Part shown: positions 53,517 through 64,000 of the stretch, in pieces
Layout: each line of letters opens with the position of its first letter
How positions within the stretch are numbered: position 1 is the stretch's first letter
Assembly: GCA_035582835.1 (NCBI GenBank)
Contig: JAYKAV010003266.1
Span: 5,705,795 to 5,769,794, forward strand
Source: Phoebastria nigripes
Lineage: Eukaryota; Chordata; Aves; Procellariiformes; Diomedeidae
Direction of reading: 5' to 3'
DNA: 64,000 bases
The notes under the pieces: model-generated
What the model saw: the letters and a program-made list of their open reading frames with translations, nothing else
Databases searched by the model: none
What the model was told of the DNA's origin: nothing
Made by a program: the position numbers and the translations under genes

Positions 53517-56500
53517 GGGAAAGGAAGGAGGAAGAGCTGGAGGCTCCGACAGCCAGGAGAAGCCCAGGCGCCGGAGGGTGGGCATGGGGAGTGGTGTTTC
53601 ACTTCTTCCTGGTAAGCAGAGAATAAATTCAACTAAACCCTCCTGAAGCGGGGGCAGAGTCTCAAGTCCCACTCACAAAGAGCAGAAGACAGGACAGGCT
53701 GATCCCACCCAGCTAAGGGCAAAAATCAGCGGTGCTTTGCTACACCGAGTGCCATCACCCATTTCACTGCAGGCTGAGCAGAGACAAGCACCTTCCCCTA
53801 CAAAATGCCACCTGAAAACATCTCAGCTGATGTAAATGAAGGTGCCCAACCTGCAGCCAAAAGGCAGCTTGCAACGATAAGATGACTTTTCCCTCCTCAT
53901 CCACACCATCACTGGGGTGTCAAACCCCAAAAGGGGTGTCTTGTACCTTCAGTGAGATCCCATCTTGGGGGAGCGGAGGATCGGAGCTGAGATGGGTCCC
54001 CAGGGACCGACTGCAGGAGCAGCACAGGGTGCAGGCAGCACACACGTGCTCGGTTATGCTCTCTCGGAAGGACCGGGCATCTCGACACCACTTAAAGGCA
54101 CTAATTCTCCGTGCTACAGGCTTTAATACCACACACCATCTTCCCATCAGTGATAAAGACAACACCATCCCCCCAGCTAGGAAAGCTGGGAAGCTCAGGA
54201 AAGCTTTCCCCACTTCCACTCCATCCAAAGTAACTCACTGCCAATCATTAACCACCCGCTACCGGGGAGGAGGGAGGGAGTTAACGTTGAGGACACAAAG
54301 CGTCCTTTGCCCCCGTGGCAGGGCTAGCCTGGGAAACTGCACCAGCTAACGTCCATCCCTGCTCTGCTCAACACCTCATCAACTCCTAGTGATCTTTCAG
54401 AGTGCTCAGACCCATTTAGATTATTTTTTAGTATTAAAAAAATAACTTACAGAGCAAAAAAACCCCTACAAGAGTCAGGCTTTAGTGTTATTTTGTTCCT
54501 TTTCTTTGGAAAAGCCAGTTTGCACAGGTTTTTTGAGGGTCTGTTAATAAACCGCAGTGTGGCCACCACCAGTCCACCCTGCTGATATTCCCCAACACAC
54601 GCTACACCAGTTAACATGTCCCAGTTTGTTTCTCCCCAAACACAACAAATTATCCACACAAGAAAAGCAGAAGGAAAAGCTTTCCCTCCCGCCTGACCCC
54701 TGTGGCATCTCACTTCCATCTGCTTCCAATTCAGGTCAACGTACTCGTGATGGGGATGCTCAAGACCTTTGGGATTTTCTTCGTGGCTTTCCAAGAGGAG
54801 GTGGGGGGCTCCTCCGAGCAAGTCAGCTGGATCGGCTCCATCATGTCCTCCCTGCGCTTCTTAGGAGGTGAGCTGGCATCCGTAAGGATGGGGAGAGCGC
54901 TTCAACCTCAAGCCCATTTGCTTCGATATAAGGGGCACCGAGGATGCTCTGCAGATCCGATGTCCATCCCAGACTGCTGCAAGCCGGACACGGCTGGCAC
55001 CCACATGTGTCTTAGTAGGAGCACGGTCCAAGGACAGGGATCGTGTGTGCCANGACACCTCGCTGTAGCAAGTTTATTATATACATCCAGAGCAAAGCCC
55101 TGACACCAATATTATTGCCTCCGAGCAAGCCAGCTGCTGAATAATTCATGGCCACTGAGTGTGGTGTGCATTAGGAAGCAGGCTCAGAACATCTGAAAGT
55201 TGGGGCTTTGATTCCTTCCCCTGCCCCATTCCCCAAGCTCCCAAGGTACGAGGCAAGGTCTCTTGGCTGCTCTCCCGGTGCTCTTGAATATTAACCCATC
55301 CCAAATTTCTTGTCTCACCCCCTCCCTCCCAGGGTGGCACACGGACCACTTGCCAGGGCAGCAGATGCAATGACCCCAATACAAGNCCCCAAGCCCTGCA
55401 AAGCCTCATTTGTCATCTTCAGCCCAAGATTTCTCCTTCCTTTCCCTTCCAGCCCCGCTCGTGGCCATGGTCTGCAGGAGGCTGGGCGAGCGGCCGACCT
55501 CCATCATCGGGGCCGGCTTGGTCGGTGGGGGCTGCCTGCTGAGCACACAGGCCACCAGCGTCCCCTTCCTCTGCGTCTCCATGGGACTCCTCCTGGGTGA
55601 GCAGGCTGCGACTCACAGTTGGGCAGAGATTTTCCTGTGCACGATGAGTAAAAGCAGCTCCTTTAATGTTAAACCAGGCAGTTCCTTTAACAGTAAAGCA
55701 TCCCTAGCTCCTTTCTATGAGATGTTGTGTGAAACCCCAAAGCTTCATGCTCAGGAGCATAAAATACCAGTTTCAACATGCTAGACCCAACTAACCTTGC
55801 TTTTTTTCCCCGGACCCAACATGAATCCTGGCCTTTTAAAAATCGCTTACTAAAAGTATACAAGCCTCAAAAAAAACCCCAGATACTAAATACCACGCAT
55901 GAATCTTGTTCTCCACTGACTGTAACAGCAAAAGTCCCCCCGCTTTCAGCTCACGAACCCCGCAGAGCAGCTCTACTATGGGGACAACGAGTTTGGGATG
56001 GCGTGACTTTGAAGCCCTAAAGCTCACAACATGAAGCAGTCACTTTTTGGGCACGGACATCTTATTTCTCCCCTTCTCGCAGGTATGGGGTTCGCCTGCC
56101 TTTACCAGGCGGCTGCGGTGATGACGGCCAAGCGCTGCAGGACACGGCTGGCTTTCTCCAACGCTATCGCCCGCTCCGGGATGGGGCTGACATTTCTAAT
56201 AGCACCGTTCACTCAACTTCTCATCGATTTTTATGGCTGGCAAGGTGAGCCCATCTCCTATTTATCCAAATTCATCAGCACTAAGAGGGCATTTGAGGAT
56301 ATCTGGGCAGGATAAGAGGATCTTTTTAAAAATTAAAATTGGATGCACCAAGGAACAACTCTGCCTCTTCTAGGATAGTTTGGGGACATCTGGTTAATGA
56401 TTAAACACTTAATCAGTCATTGAAGTTAAGTCAGAGTCAAAACAGAGACCTCAGAAACCAAAACCAAAACTGAAAATCCCTACTTTTACTACACTTTTTC

Positions 56501-59500
56501 AGGCCATCTTGAAGGTCCGTCACGTGTAATGGACTTCTAATGAGGGAAAACAAAACAAACTCCGAAATCCCAGAGGTAGCTCTGGATTTGTTGCATGCAT
56601 CACAGCGAAAGGGACATCCAGCTAGAAAAACAGGAATAAAAGCTCCTGTAAGATACCTCCTCCTTACGACAGAGCTTTCTCCACGTTCAATACAAACTAC
56701 ACCCTGTTCTAGAAAGATCATTTCCTACTGCTCCTCCTTTCCCATGCCAAGAAAAAAAAAAAAAAAAAAGCATCTTCTGTCTTCCCTCAGGTACTCTCCT
56801 GATTTTTGGAGGCATCATGTTAAACCTCGTGCCTTCCAGCATGCTGCTGCGACCCGTCAGCACCCAGCCGCCTCAACACTCCTCTGCTAAAAATCAAGAC
56901 CGTGGGGCTTTAATGGCAAAGAAGGATTCAGAAACCCTTGATGGATGCTTAGATGAAACCACTCACAGGGAAATACAGCTTCGTGGTGCACACGACCTTC
57001 CCACCACGGAGGGAGTCATGATGCCCCATGGCAGAGATGTCTCTGGTCCGGTAAATACATCGGCTTTGGAAGGGCTTGAGAAACCCCCTGTGGACAGCTG
57101 CTCGCCAGAAATAGCCACCGAGGCCAAGAAAAACTACAAATTCCTCCCACCGACCGAAAAAGAAAATTCACAGCCTCTCCTCGACTTCTCCCCGCTGAAG
57201 GATCCCGTCTTCTGCATTTTCACGTGGTCTTTTTTGTTCAGCCACTTGGCCTACTTCGTGCCCATCTTCCACCTGGTAGCAAGAGCCAGGACGCTGGGCA
57301 TAAGCAGCATGGATGCCTCTTACCTCATTTCAGTGGCTGGTAGGCAAAAGAATCTTTTAAACCCATTTATAATTACAATGATACCAAAATAGGAAAGAAA
57401 AGCAACACAAATCTTGCCAAGAAATAGTCCCAAATATGTCCTAGAATAAATCTTTATGGAAGAGGTTTAGCTCACAGCCCTTACCCCCCTTCTGTATATA
57501 TAGCGTTGCCTTCTGTAGATGTACAAAGTCGCTCTCACATGGTGGGTGGTTCTCTCAACCTAAGCTAGATGATCCCCCACCCTCGCTGCACTGAACAAAC
57601 ACAAGTTTCCAATTACATAGGTGCTATCTGTCCTCCTAAAGCCTTCCCACCACGGCCCCTGCTTTGCTTAAACCCACAAGCCACAAAAATCCAGAGTCAC
57701 TCGGCATTCAAAGACCTCCAGTTTGACCCAGGAATGTGTGCAGAGAGAGAAAAATTCCATATTGGGGAAAAAAAAAAAANNNNNNNNNNNNNNNNNNNNN
57801 NNNNNNNNNNNNNNNNNNNNNNNNNNNNNNNNNNNNNNNNNNNNNNNNNNNNNNNNNNNNNNNNNNNNNNNNNNNNNNNNNNNNNNNNNNNNNNNNNNNN
57901 NNNNNNNNNNNNNNNNNNNNNNNNNNNNNNNNNNNNNNNNNNNNNNNNNNNNNNNNNNNNNNNNNNNNNNNNNNNNNNNNNNNNNNNNNNNNNNNNNNNN
58001 NNNNNNNNNNNNNNNNNNNNNNNNNNNNNNNNNNNNNNNNNNNNNNNNNNNNNNNNNNNNNNNNNNNNNNNNNNNNNNNNNNNNNNNNNNNNNNNNNNNN
58101 NNNNNNNNNNNNNNNNNNNNNNNNNNNNNNNNNNNNNNNNNNNNNNNNNNNNNNNNNNNNNNNNNNNNNNNNNNNNNNNNNNNNNNNNNNNNNNNNNNNN
58201 NNNNNNNNNNNNNNNNNNNNNNNNNNNNNNNNNNNNNNNNNNNNNNNNNNNNNNNNNNNNNNNNNNNNNNNNNNNNNNNNNNNNNNNNNNNNNNNNNNNN
58301 NNNNNNNNNNNNNNNNNNNNNNNNNNNNNNNNNNNNNNNNNNNNNNNNNNNNNNNNNNNNNNNNNNNNNNNNNNNNNNNNNNNNNNNNNNNNNNNNNNNN
58401 NNNNNNNNNNNNNNNNNNNAAAAAAAAAAAAAAAAAAGCATGAATTTTACAACAGCCTAAAAACGCCTTCCTGTAACTTCCCGGCATTTCAGCCCTTTGT
58501 GGTCACGTTCTTACAGCGAGCGGCAGGTGGAATCGGGATGCGTTTCAGAGCAACACAGTGCAAAATAGCAAAAATAAATAAAAATAAAGTCGTCTTTGAG
58601 GCTCCGGTGAACTCCTCTTCCCCCCCAGGCATCACAGAGATGGTCAGCCAGCTGCTCTCGGGCTGGGTCGCCGACCAGAACTGGACCAAGAAGTATCACT
58701 ACCACGTAGCTTACCTTGTCCTCGGCGGCATCACCAACCTGCTCTGTCCTCTGGCCACCACCTTCCCGTTACTCATGACCTACGCGGTGGCCTTCGCCGT
58801 TTTCTGCGGTGGGTTCATGGCTCTGGTCCTCCCTGTGCTGGTGAGTAGGATATTTCATTCAAAAATGTGGCATTTCCAACAGTATTCCAAAATGATCTGA
58901 AAACCCTTTCATAAAGCTGAATTCCCCTGGGCTATTGCAGACCTGCATGAGAGGGCTCTCCCCTCCAGCCTTCCCAGTCTGAGCCACTGGAGAGCCCCAA
59001 ATCTCTCCAAACCCACTTACTGGTAGCCACAGCCCAAATGCAACAGAAGCACTGGGAGTTTATTGCAGATTTTTAATGACTTGACTCTGCTAATTGCCTT
59101 CCACGTCCTCCTTTCTGAAGGAGACTGCTCCAGCTCATAGGAAATGAATGGATTCATCCTGGTCCCCATCTCACTAATGCTAAGACAGAGGGTTGTGCAT
59201 ACCTGCTCCCGCTCCCAGAATTATCTATAACACNAACAAACCAGTAACAGCAGGATCCGGATAGGGAGGCATCATCACAATTTGGCATTTCTTTCTGGGA
59301 AGGAATTTGGAGTTTAAAACACCTTCCTCAACGTCTTAGCAGCGTTACTCGTTTCGGGAGATGCCCAAGCAGCTGGAAGGCAGAAAAGCATCTCGCATCC
59401 TAGTAATTTCCGTGCTGACCCTAAGGAGGCGAGCGGATTCCGGGCTGGATCAGACCTACAGGTGCAAAGTCCTTTCAAAACTGTAGCTGAAGAGGAAACT

Positions 59501-62500
59501 CCCCAGAAAGAAAACAAAAAAACCTCTTGTGCATTCACATGAGCTCAATCAATAATTATCCATTTTCTTTTACAAACAGGTAGATCTAGTGGGTTTGCAA
59601 AAACTTCACAGCTACTTGGGGTTTGCTGCCTTCTTTGCTGGGATAGCAGCCATCGGCGGACCTCCTCTAGCAGGTAACTCTAATGTTGCATATAATATAT
59701 ACCCACCACAGACATCCCGTGATAAAACATGCCTCTGGTTCACTCTCCTACCCATATGCATCCAAGGATGGTTTTTCTGTCCAAGTGGGGAAAAAAAAAA
59801 CCTAAACAACCCTGTCTTTGAGAAACTTATCATACTCAGGCAATATTTTGCTCATGAATTTGCAAAACCCAACTAGCAGTTTGGAAAAAAGCTGCATGGA
59901 AAAGGAGGCGGCTAAACCTCACGCACACGTTTTAACCCTGACCACAGCAGAAGAGTAACGACCACATTACCATGGATTTTACCCCCACCAGGGCATTATA
60001 ACACTGAATTTGGAACAGAGGGACTGGAGGGGAGACAAGGAGAGGAAGGTAAAGCGAGGACGGGCTCAGCAGCAGTCCCACCAAGCAGAGGCACCGAACC
60101 ACACGGAGAAGTCTCAGTAATCTCTTCTTTTGAAGAAGATTACGCAGCTCAGCCACAAGAGCTCCTGGGCCCAAAGATAAGGAGGATGAAAAGCCTTTCC
60201 TCTTCTCCCTCTGCCAGAAAACCAAGGCGGTTTTGAGTATCTGGCAGATTTCAAGCGCTTAGAAGCATCTCCAGTCTTTGCTTACGAGCAAGGGACTTGT
60301 TCTCCTCCAAGCGTCTTGGCCAGGACAAAGCTTTTCCTTTCCCTGATGACCCTTTGGCCATACCTCATAGCTGGAAACAGGATCTGAGCTCCTCCTAGGT
60401 CCTCGTGATGCAAACAAACTAGAAAAAGCTGCAAGGTCAAATAGCAGCGTGAACGACGTCCCATCACTCACCTAGCAAATGTATCCTGAATAAAACCTGG
60501 CAACTTGTTCTTCATTTATTGCTTCCTGCCCTCCGCTATCAGCTGCCCCATGCCTGCAGAGGCACTTTTTACAAGGATCCTGTAAATACCAGCTCCGTGC
60601 AAAGTTTTAGCAACGCTGCTGTACCGGGAGCATGTGAAAAAATTGATTTCCCTAATCAACATTTCTAGGTTGGCAAATCTCTGTATACGGATGCAATTTC
60701 GAGCAACGAAAGCGTTTCATTGACAGCATGCTTTACACTGTCACGGTGATACATAGCCTATATTGGATAAGATCTCTTCTGCTGATACAAGATGTATGTC
60801 CACCAGAAAGCAATCCCTGTACAACCATCGCAGTAAATTGCCCGACAGTAACATACAGTATGAAAAGAGCTACATAACTTGGCTATCTCTTATCCATGCA
60901 TCATACATGCTAAGATAGCAGTTATACTTTCATCCGCTTCCAATATATTTTCGCTAATTGGAAGCCTTTTGCTTTCTGAAAGCGCTAACCACTCACCGTG
61001 TGAGCACTTCTGGATTTTGTAAAGCAAGCAGGTTTCCTGCAAAAAGCCTTCCACAGAAATCAGTCGTCTTAATACTGGTGCGATAGATAAAGGCCAAATA
61101 AAGTCAAGAAGCAAAACTCTCGCTGATCCGTCTCGCTGCAGGCAGAGCGAGAGGGAAACAATTCAGAGTTCAGCATCTAGGTTTGTGATCCAAGATAGAT
61201 TCTGCAATTTTCGCTTCCAATACAGCTGTATTAAGCATGAAAACTGAATATGACCAGAAGCTACTGATCAACTCTAAGCGTCCAAAAGCATCTGCTCCTT
61301 GCAGAATACAGAACAGGATTTAAATGCTATGTAAGACCCTGGGGTTTAGTGCCTCTGGCTGCTGCTGACCTCCCTAGAACCTTGACTTTAGAATTACAGT
61401 TTTATAAAACTCAAGTATTTTTATGCAGTGAAGAACCACAAAGGTTAAAAAAATGCTTATTTCGCATACCAGAACAAAGCCTAATTGCAATGCAACGAAA
61501 AGGTGACTTACCTGCAAATCTGTTTAACTAAAAGCCCTTAAATCCGGAGGCGGCCGGCCCGACCGAAAGCCCAGGGTGAAAAGTTTGAAGGCTCCTTCGT
61601 AGCTCCTCATCCTCCAGCACTGCTGGAGGCTTCTGCCATGCTGGAAAAAAAAACCAAAAGCAAAACAGAACAAGACAGAACAAACATTATTTTGGCAAGC
61701 CNCAAGCAAGCTACAGAGAGAAGAGTACATTTTATTTCCATATGCAGTAGAAATCAGTAACTCAAACTGCAGAAGAAATAAAACAAACCACGTAATCCAA
61801 AACTACAAAACAGATTCCAGCAACCAGCACACAAACACCAGCCCCAGCAAATTTGGGTGGTGAAAGGGGAGAGGATGGAGTCATTTGAAAGCTGTGCTGG
61901 CACGTGCATTTAGATGCTCTCATCTAAATTTTACCTGCATCTTCACACTAGGTATCGCTACTTAGGGCATCAGGAATAAACAAAACTTCTGATTACAGAT
62001 TGGCAGTGCAATTTAAACCAGCCTGACCACAGCCTGCAGCACGAGGATGTGCCGGGGATGTTTAGTTTGGACCACTTAGGTGCCAGGGATTTACCGGCAT
62101 TGCTTACAAAACTGCTGCTCTGCTGAAGTTTACACACCAGCAGCTTCTAATTCAGCTTTCTGCAGCAGGAATGTTTTTGTTTTGGTTTGGTTTTTTTTTG
62201 TTTGTTTTTTTTTTTTTTTGGATGGGGAGTGGGGGCACTGACACTGTAGGTGCTTTAAAAGGCTGGGGTGTCATGCGGTGGAAAGCGATTGCTGTGCTGC
62301 CGGTGAGGAGGCAATGCTGGTCTTTCAGCACCAAGTAGAGCTTATAGAAAAAGAAAACAAAAAAAAATTNAAAAAAAAATCCCGAAGGATATTTAAAAAA
62401 TAATTTAAATAAATCAGAGCTCCACAACTGGAGCACTCTGTCCTGTACATCTTACAAAGGACTACGTTAGCGTCCCTTCTCCTGTCCAAATCCCACAGAC

Positions 62501-64000
62501 TTTCAGACAGCAAAAACAGATCCCACCTTCAAGAATAAACCACTCTGCAAAAACATCAGGGTCACGGGAGAGTCACCCACGTCACCAAGTCCAGCGCCAC
62601 GGGATCCTCCTTTCCGACAGCAAGCTCCGTCTTCGCCTGCGCCGTGGCTCACACGATATCCCTGAGAAAAAAAACCAGAGCTGAAACTCCCCCTGAGAAA
62701 GGCATGAGCCAACAGAAACTGAAACCGGGGTAGAGCAAAGCAGCCCGCAGCCTTTCCCCTGTTTTGTAAAACCTTCCTGCAGCCGTGTAAATCTATAGCA
62801 AGGAAAATGTTAGCACCTCTGGTTTGTCACAGATCCCCAAATTTTACCAGTGCCGTTTCCTTCCCTACTCAGAGCCGCGGCGCTCGCAGATAACAGCAGC
62901 GGCAACGCTCCTGCGCGGCTGAGACCAGGATCTCCGGGGACTGTATTATTTCTCTTCCTAACCAGAGCTGGTTTTAAGAATCCCAAATTTGGGCCAGATC
63001 TGCCATTTGTGTAAATCATGCAAGTCCACGGCTGTCACCGGAGGAATTGCATTTTACACCAGCAGTAGATCTGGCTCAGCTGCTAACCCACCTCGGACAT
63101 CCAGCCATCCCACGCCAGATTTGGGAGTATATTAAGGTTTTTATTATGTGCAGCAGCAACTCCCATCGCTTTGTATATTTTAGATTCAAATGGAGGAATT
63201 GCCCACCTTTAAAACAATTGTCAAGACACGAGATGATATGCCATAACTAAACAAAACACTTTGAGGTCATTTTAAAAGGCGACCTGCCCCCCTCGCAGAT
63301 TCCCGNGTCTTTACGGAATTTAGGTTTTCCTTTTAAGTGCTCACAAAGCTACTTTTAAGCAAGTTCACCTCAAGCTCCTGGCCCGGGATCTCTCATATTA
63401 GTCAGGTTGCATTAAATCGGGTCTGCTCACAAGAAGGCAAGGCTGGAGGATCTGGAGTTTGCAGCCCAGGTGTTGCAGACACCAACACATGCAAGTCAGC
63501 TCATTAGTCCAATGGGATCATCCATCTGCTGCAGCAGCTACTTTTGGCCCATTTATTTAAACAGGAAAAAACGTCAGGGATTAAATTCAATCCAATTAAA
63601 ATCTACAAGGATCAGGAGAAGTTAGCTCTGGGAAGCATGACCTAGAAGTTTGCCTGTTATAACCAACGGCAATAGTCCTAACTGTCCCTGTAAATGCTGC
63701 ACAGCAGCAGGCACACGAAGGGTTAAGATAACTTAAAGCAAATATCTGAGGAATTCTTAAATGAGAACACACATCCTTTGCTTGCCGCCCACCTCCCAAA
63801 ATGATTTTTTCAGTGAGAAAAATCCCAACAGCTTTAATAACAATCTTTTCTCCTGCAGGGTGGCTGTATGACTACACCCAGACATATGTCTGCTCTTTCC
63901 TCTTTGCTGGAGCCTGTGCTCTCATCTCACCTATTTCTTTCTTCTTTGAGCCTTCGGCCCAGAAATGGAAGCTAAAAAAAGCCAACCTGAACAACGGCCC
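53517..64000 (+). CDS. SLC16A4: SLC16A4 monocarboxylate-transporter-like protein (MCT5), 3' end off window
   Basis: A 12-helix major-facilitator membrane protein of the SLC16 family, whose substrate is poorly defined. Exons read: 53517(?)-53611, 54735-54867, 55453-55596, 56083-56244, 56791-57339, 58629-58840, 59580-59673 and 63859-64000 (runs off). All junctions are GT-AG and in phase. They align end to end with human SLC16A4: [13 protein letters not shown] (helix 1), then [51 protein letters not shown] (the second SLC16 motif region), a long variable cytoplasmic loop between helices 6 and 7 in the 549-base exon, [36 protein letters not shown], and the last helices [16 protein letters not shown]. 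The initiator ATG is not certain: the first exon has a good acceptor at 53516 and no ATG, so an upstream exon should supply it. The SLC16 signature acidic residue before GGW is alanine here. A 640-base N gap lies in the intron after 57339. Confidence 0.93.
56752..56769. repeat. 18-base A run before an SLC16A4 exon
   Basis: An uninterrupted A run that ends 21 bases before the acceptor at 56790. The remaining pyrimidine tract (CTTCTGTCTTCCCTCAG) is short but adequate. Confidence 0.9.
57780..58419. other. assembly gap (640 N) in an SLC16A4 intron
   Basis: An N run flanked by A runs on both sides (57768-57779 and 58420-58437). It lies entirely between two in-phase exons, so no conserved exon need be missing. 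Confidence 0.99.
62172..62219. repeat. T/G-rich low-complexity tract
   Basis: Runs of T broken by single or paired G bases, in the last SLC16A4 intron in view. Confidence 0.85.

Noticed and set aside
57569..58900. A 443-codon frame across the large gap
   Set aside because: Most of it is N. Only the part from 58629 to 58840 is real coding sequence, an exon of SLC16A4.

Overview
The window looks like nuclear DNA from a bird. It carries several 3' fragments of the CR1 LINE with the CR1-type tail (ATTCTATGATTC), the introns are short, and one gene matches the embryonic-pepsinogen/prochymosin type that is intact in birds. Scattered single N bases and three N runs mark a draft assembly. The species cannot be named from the sequence.

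Five protein-coding genes can be read. In order they are KCNA10 (+, single coding exon, about 27.9-29.4 kb), CYM or embryonic pepsinogen (-, nine exons, 38.1-34.3 kb), PROK1 (-, three exons, 46.4-43.3 kb), LAMTOR5 (+, four exons, 49.3-50.8 kb) and SLC16A4 (+, from about 53.5 kb past the right edge). This is the gene order and relative orientation I know from human 1p13.3 (KCNA10-CYM-PROK1-LAMTOR5-SLC16A4), seen mirrored, so it is a conserved syntenic block. It is not an operon. The genes have unrelated jobs: a voltage-gated K+ channel, a secreted aspartic protease zymogen, a secreted cysteine-rich ligand, a lysosomal Ragulator subunit and a monocarboxylate-type transporter. CYM and PROK1 have TATA boxes, while LAMTOR5 starts in a CpG-rich, TATA-less promoter with a CACGTG element.

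The first 27.8 kb hold no gene I can support. They contain two CR1 fragments, simple repeats, one 88-codon open frame that could be an exon or a pseudogene piece, and a striking 90-base near-perfect hairpin at 214-303. The other intergenic stretches (29.6-34.2, 38.1-43.3, 46.5-49.2 and 51.0-53.5 kb) hold one more CR1 fragment, AT-rich and poly-A/T tracts, and one candidate terminal exon near 51.9-52.06 kb.

I found no clearly new multi-gene system. The most worthwhile leads are the hairpin, a substitution in the MCT signature motif of SLC16A4, an N-glycosylation sequon in PROK1, a CLEAR-like E-box in the LAMTOR5 promoter, an extra cysteine in CYM, and two orphan exon-like open frames.
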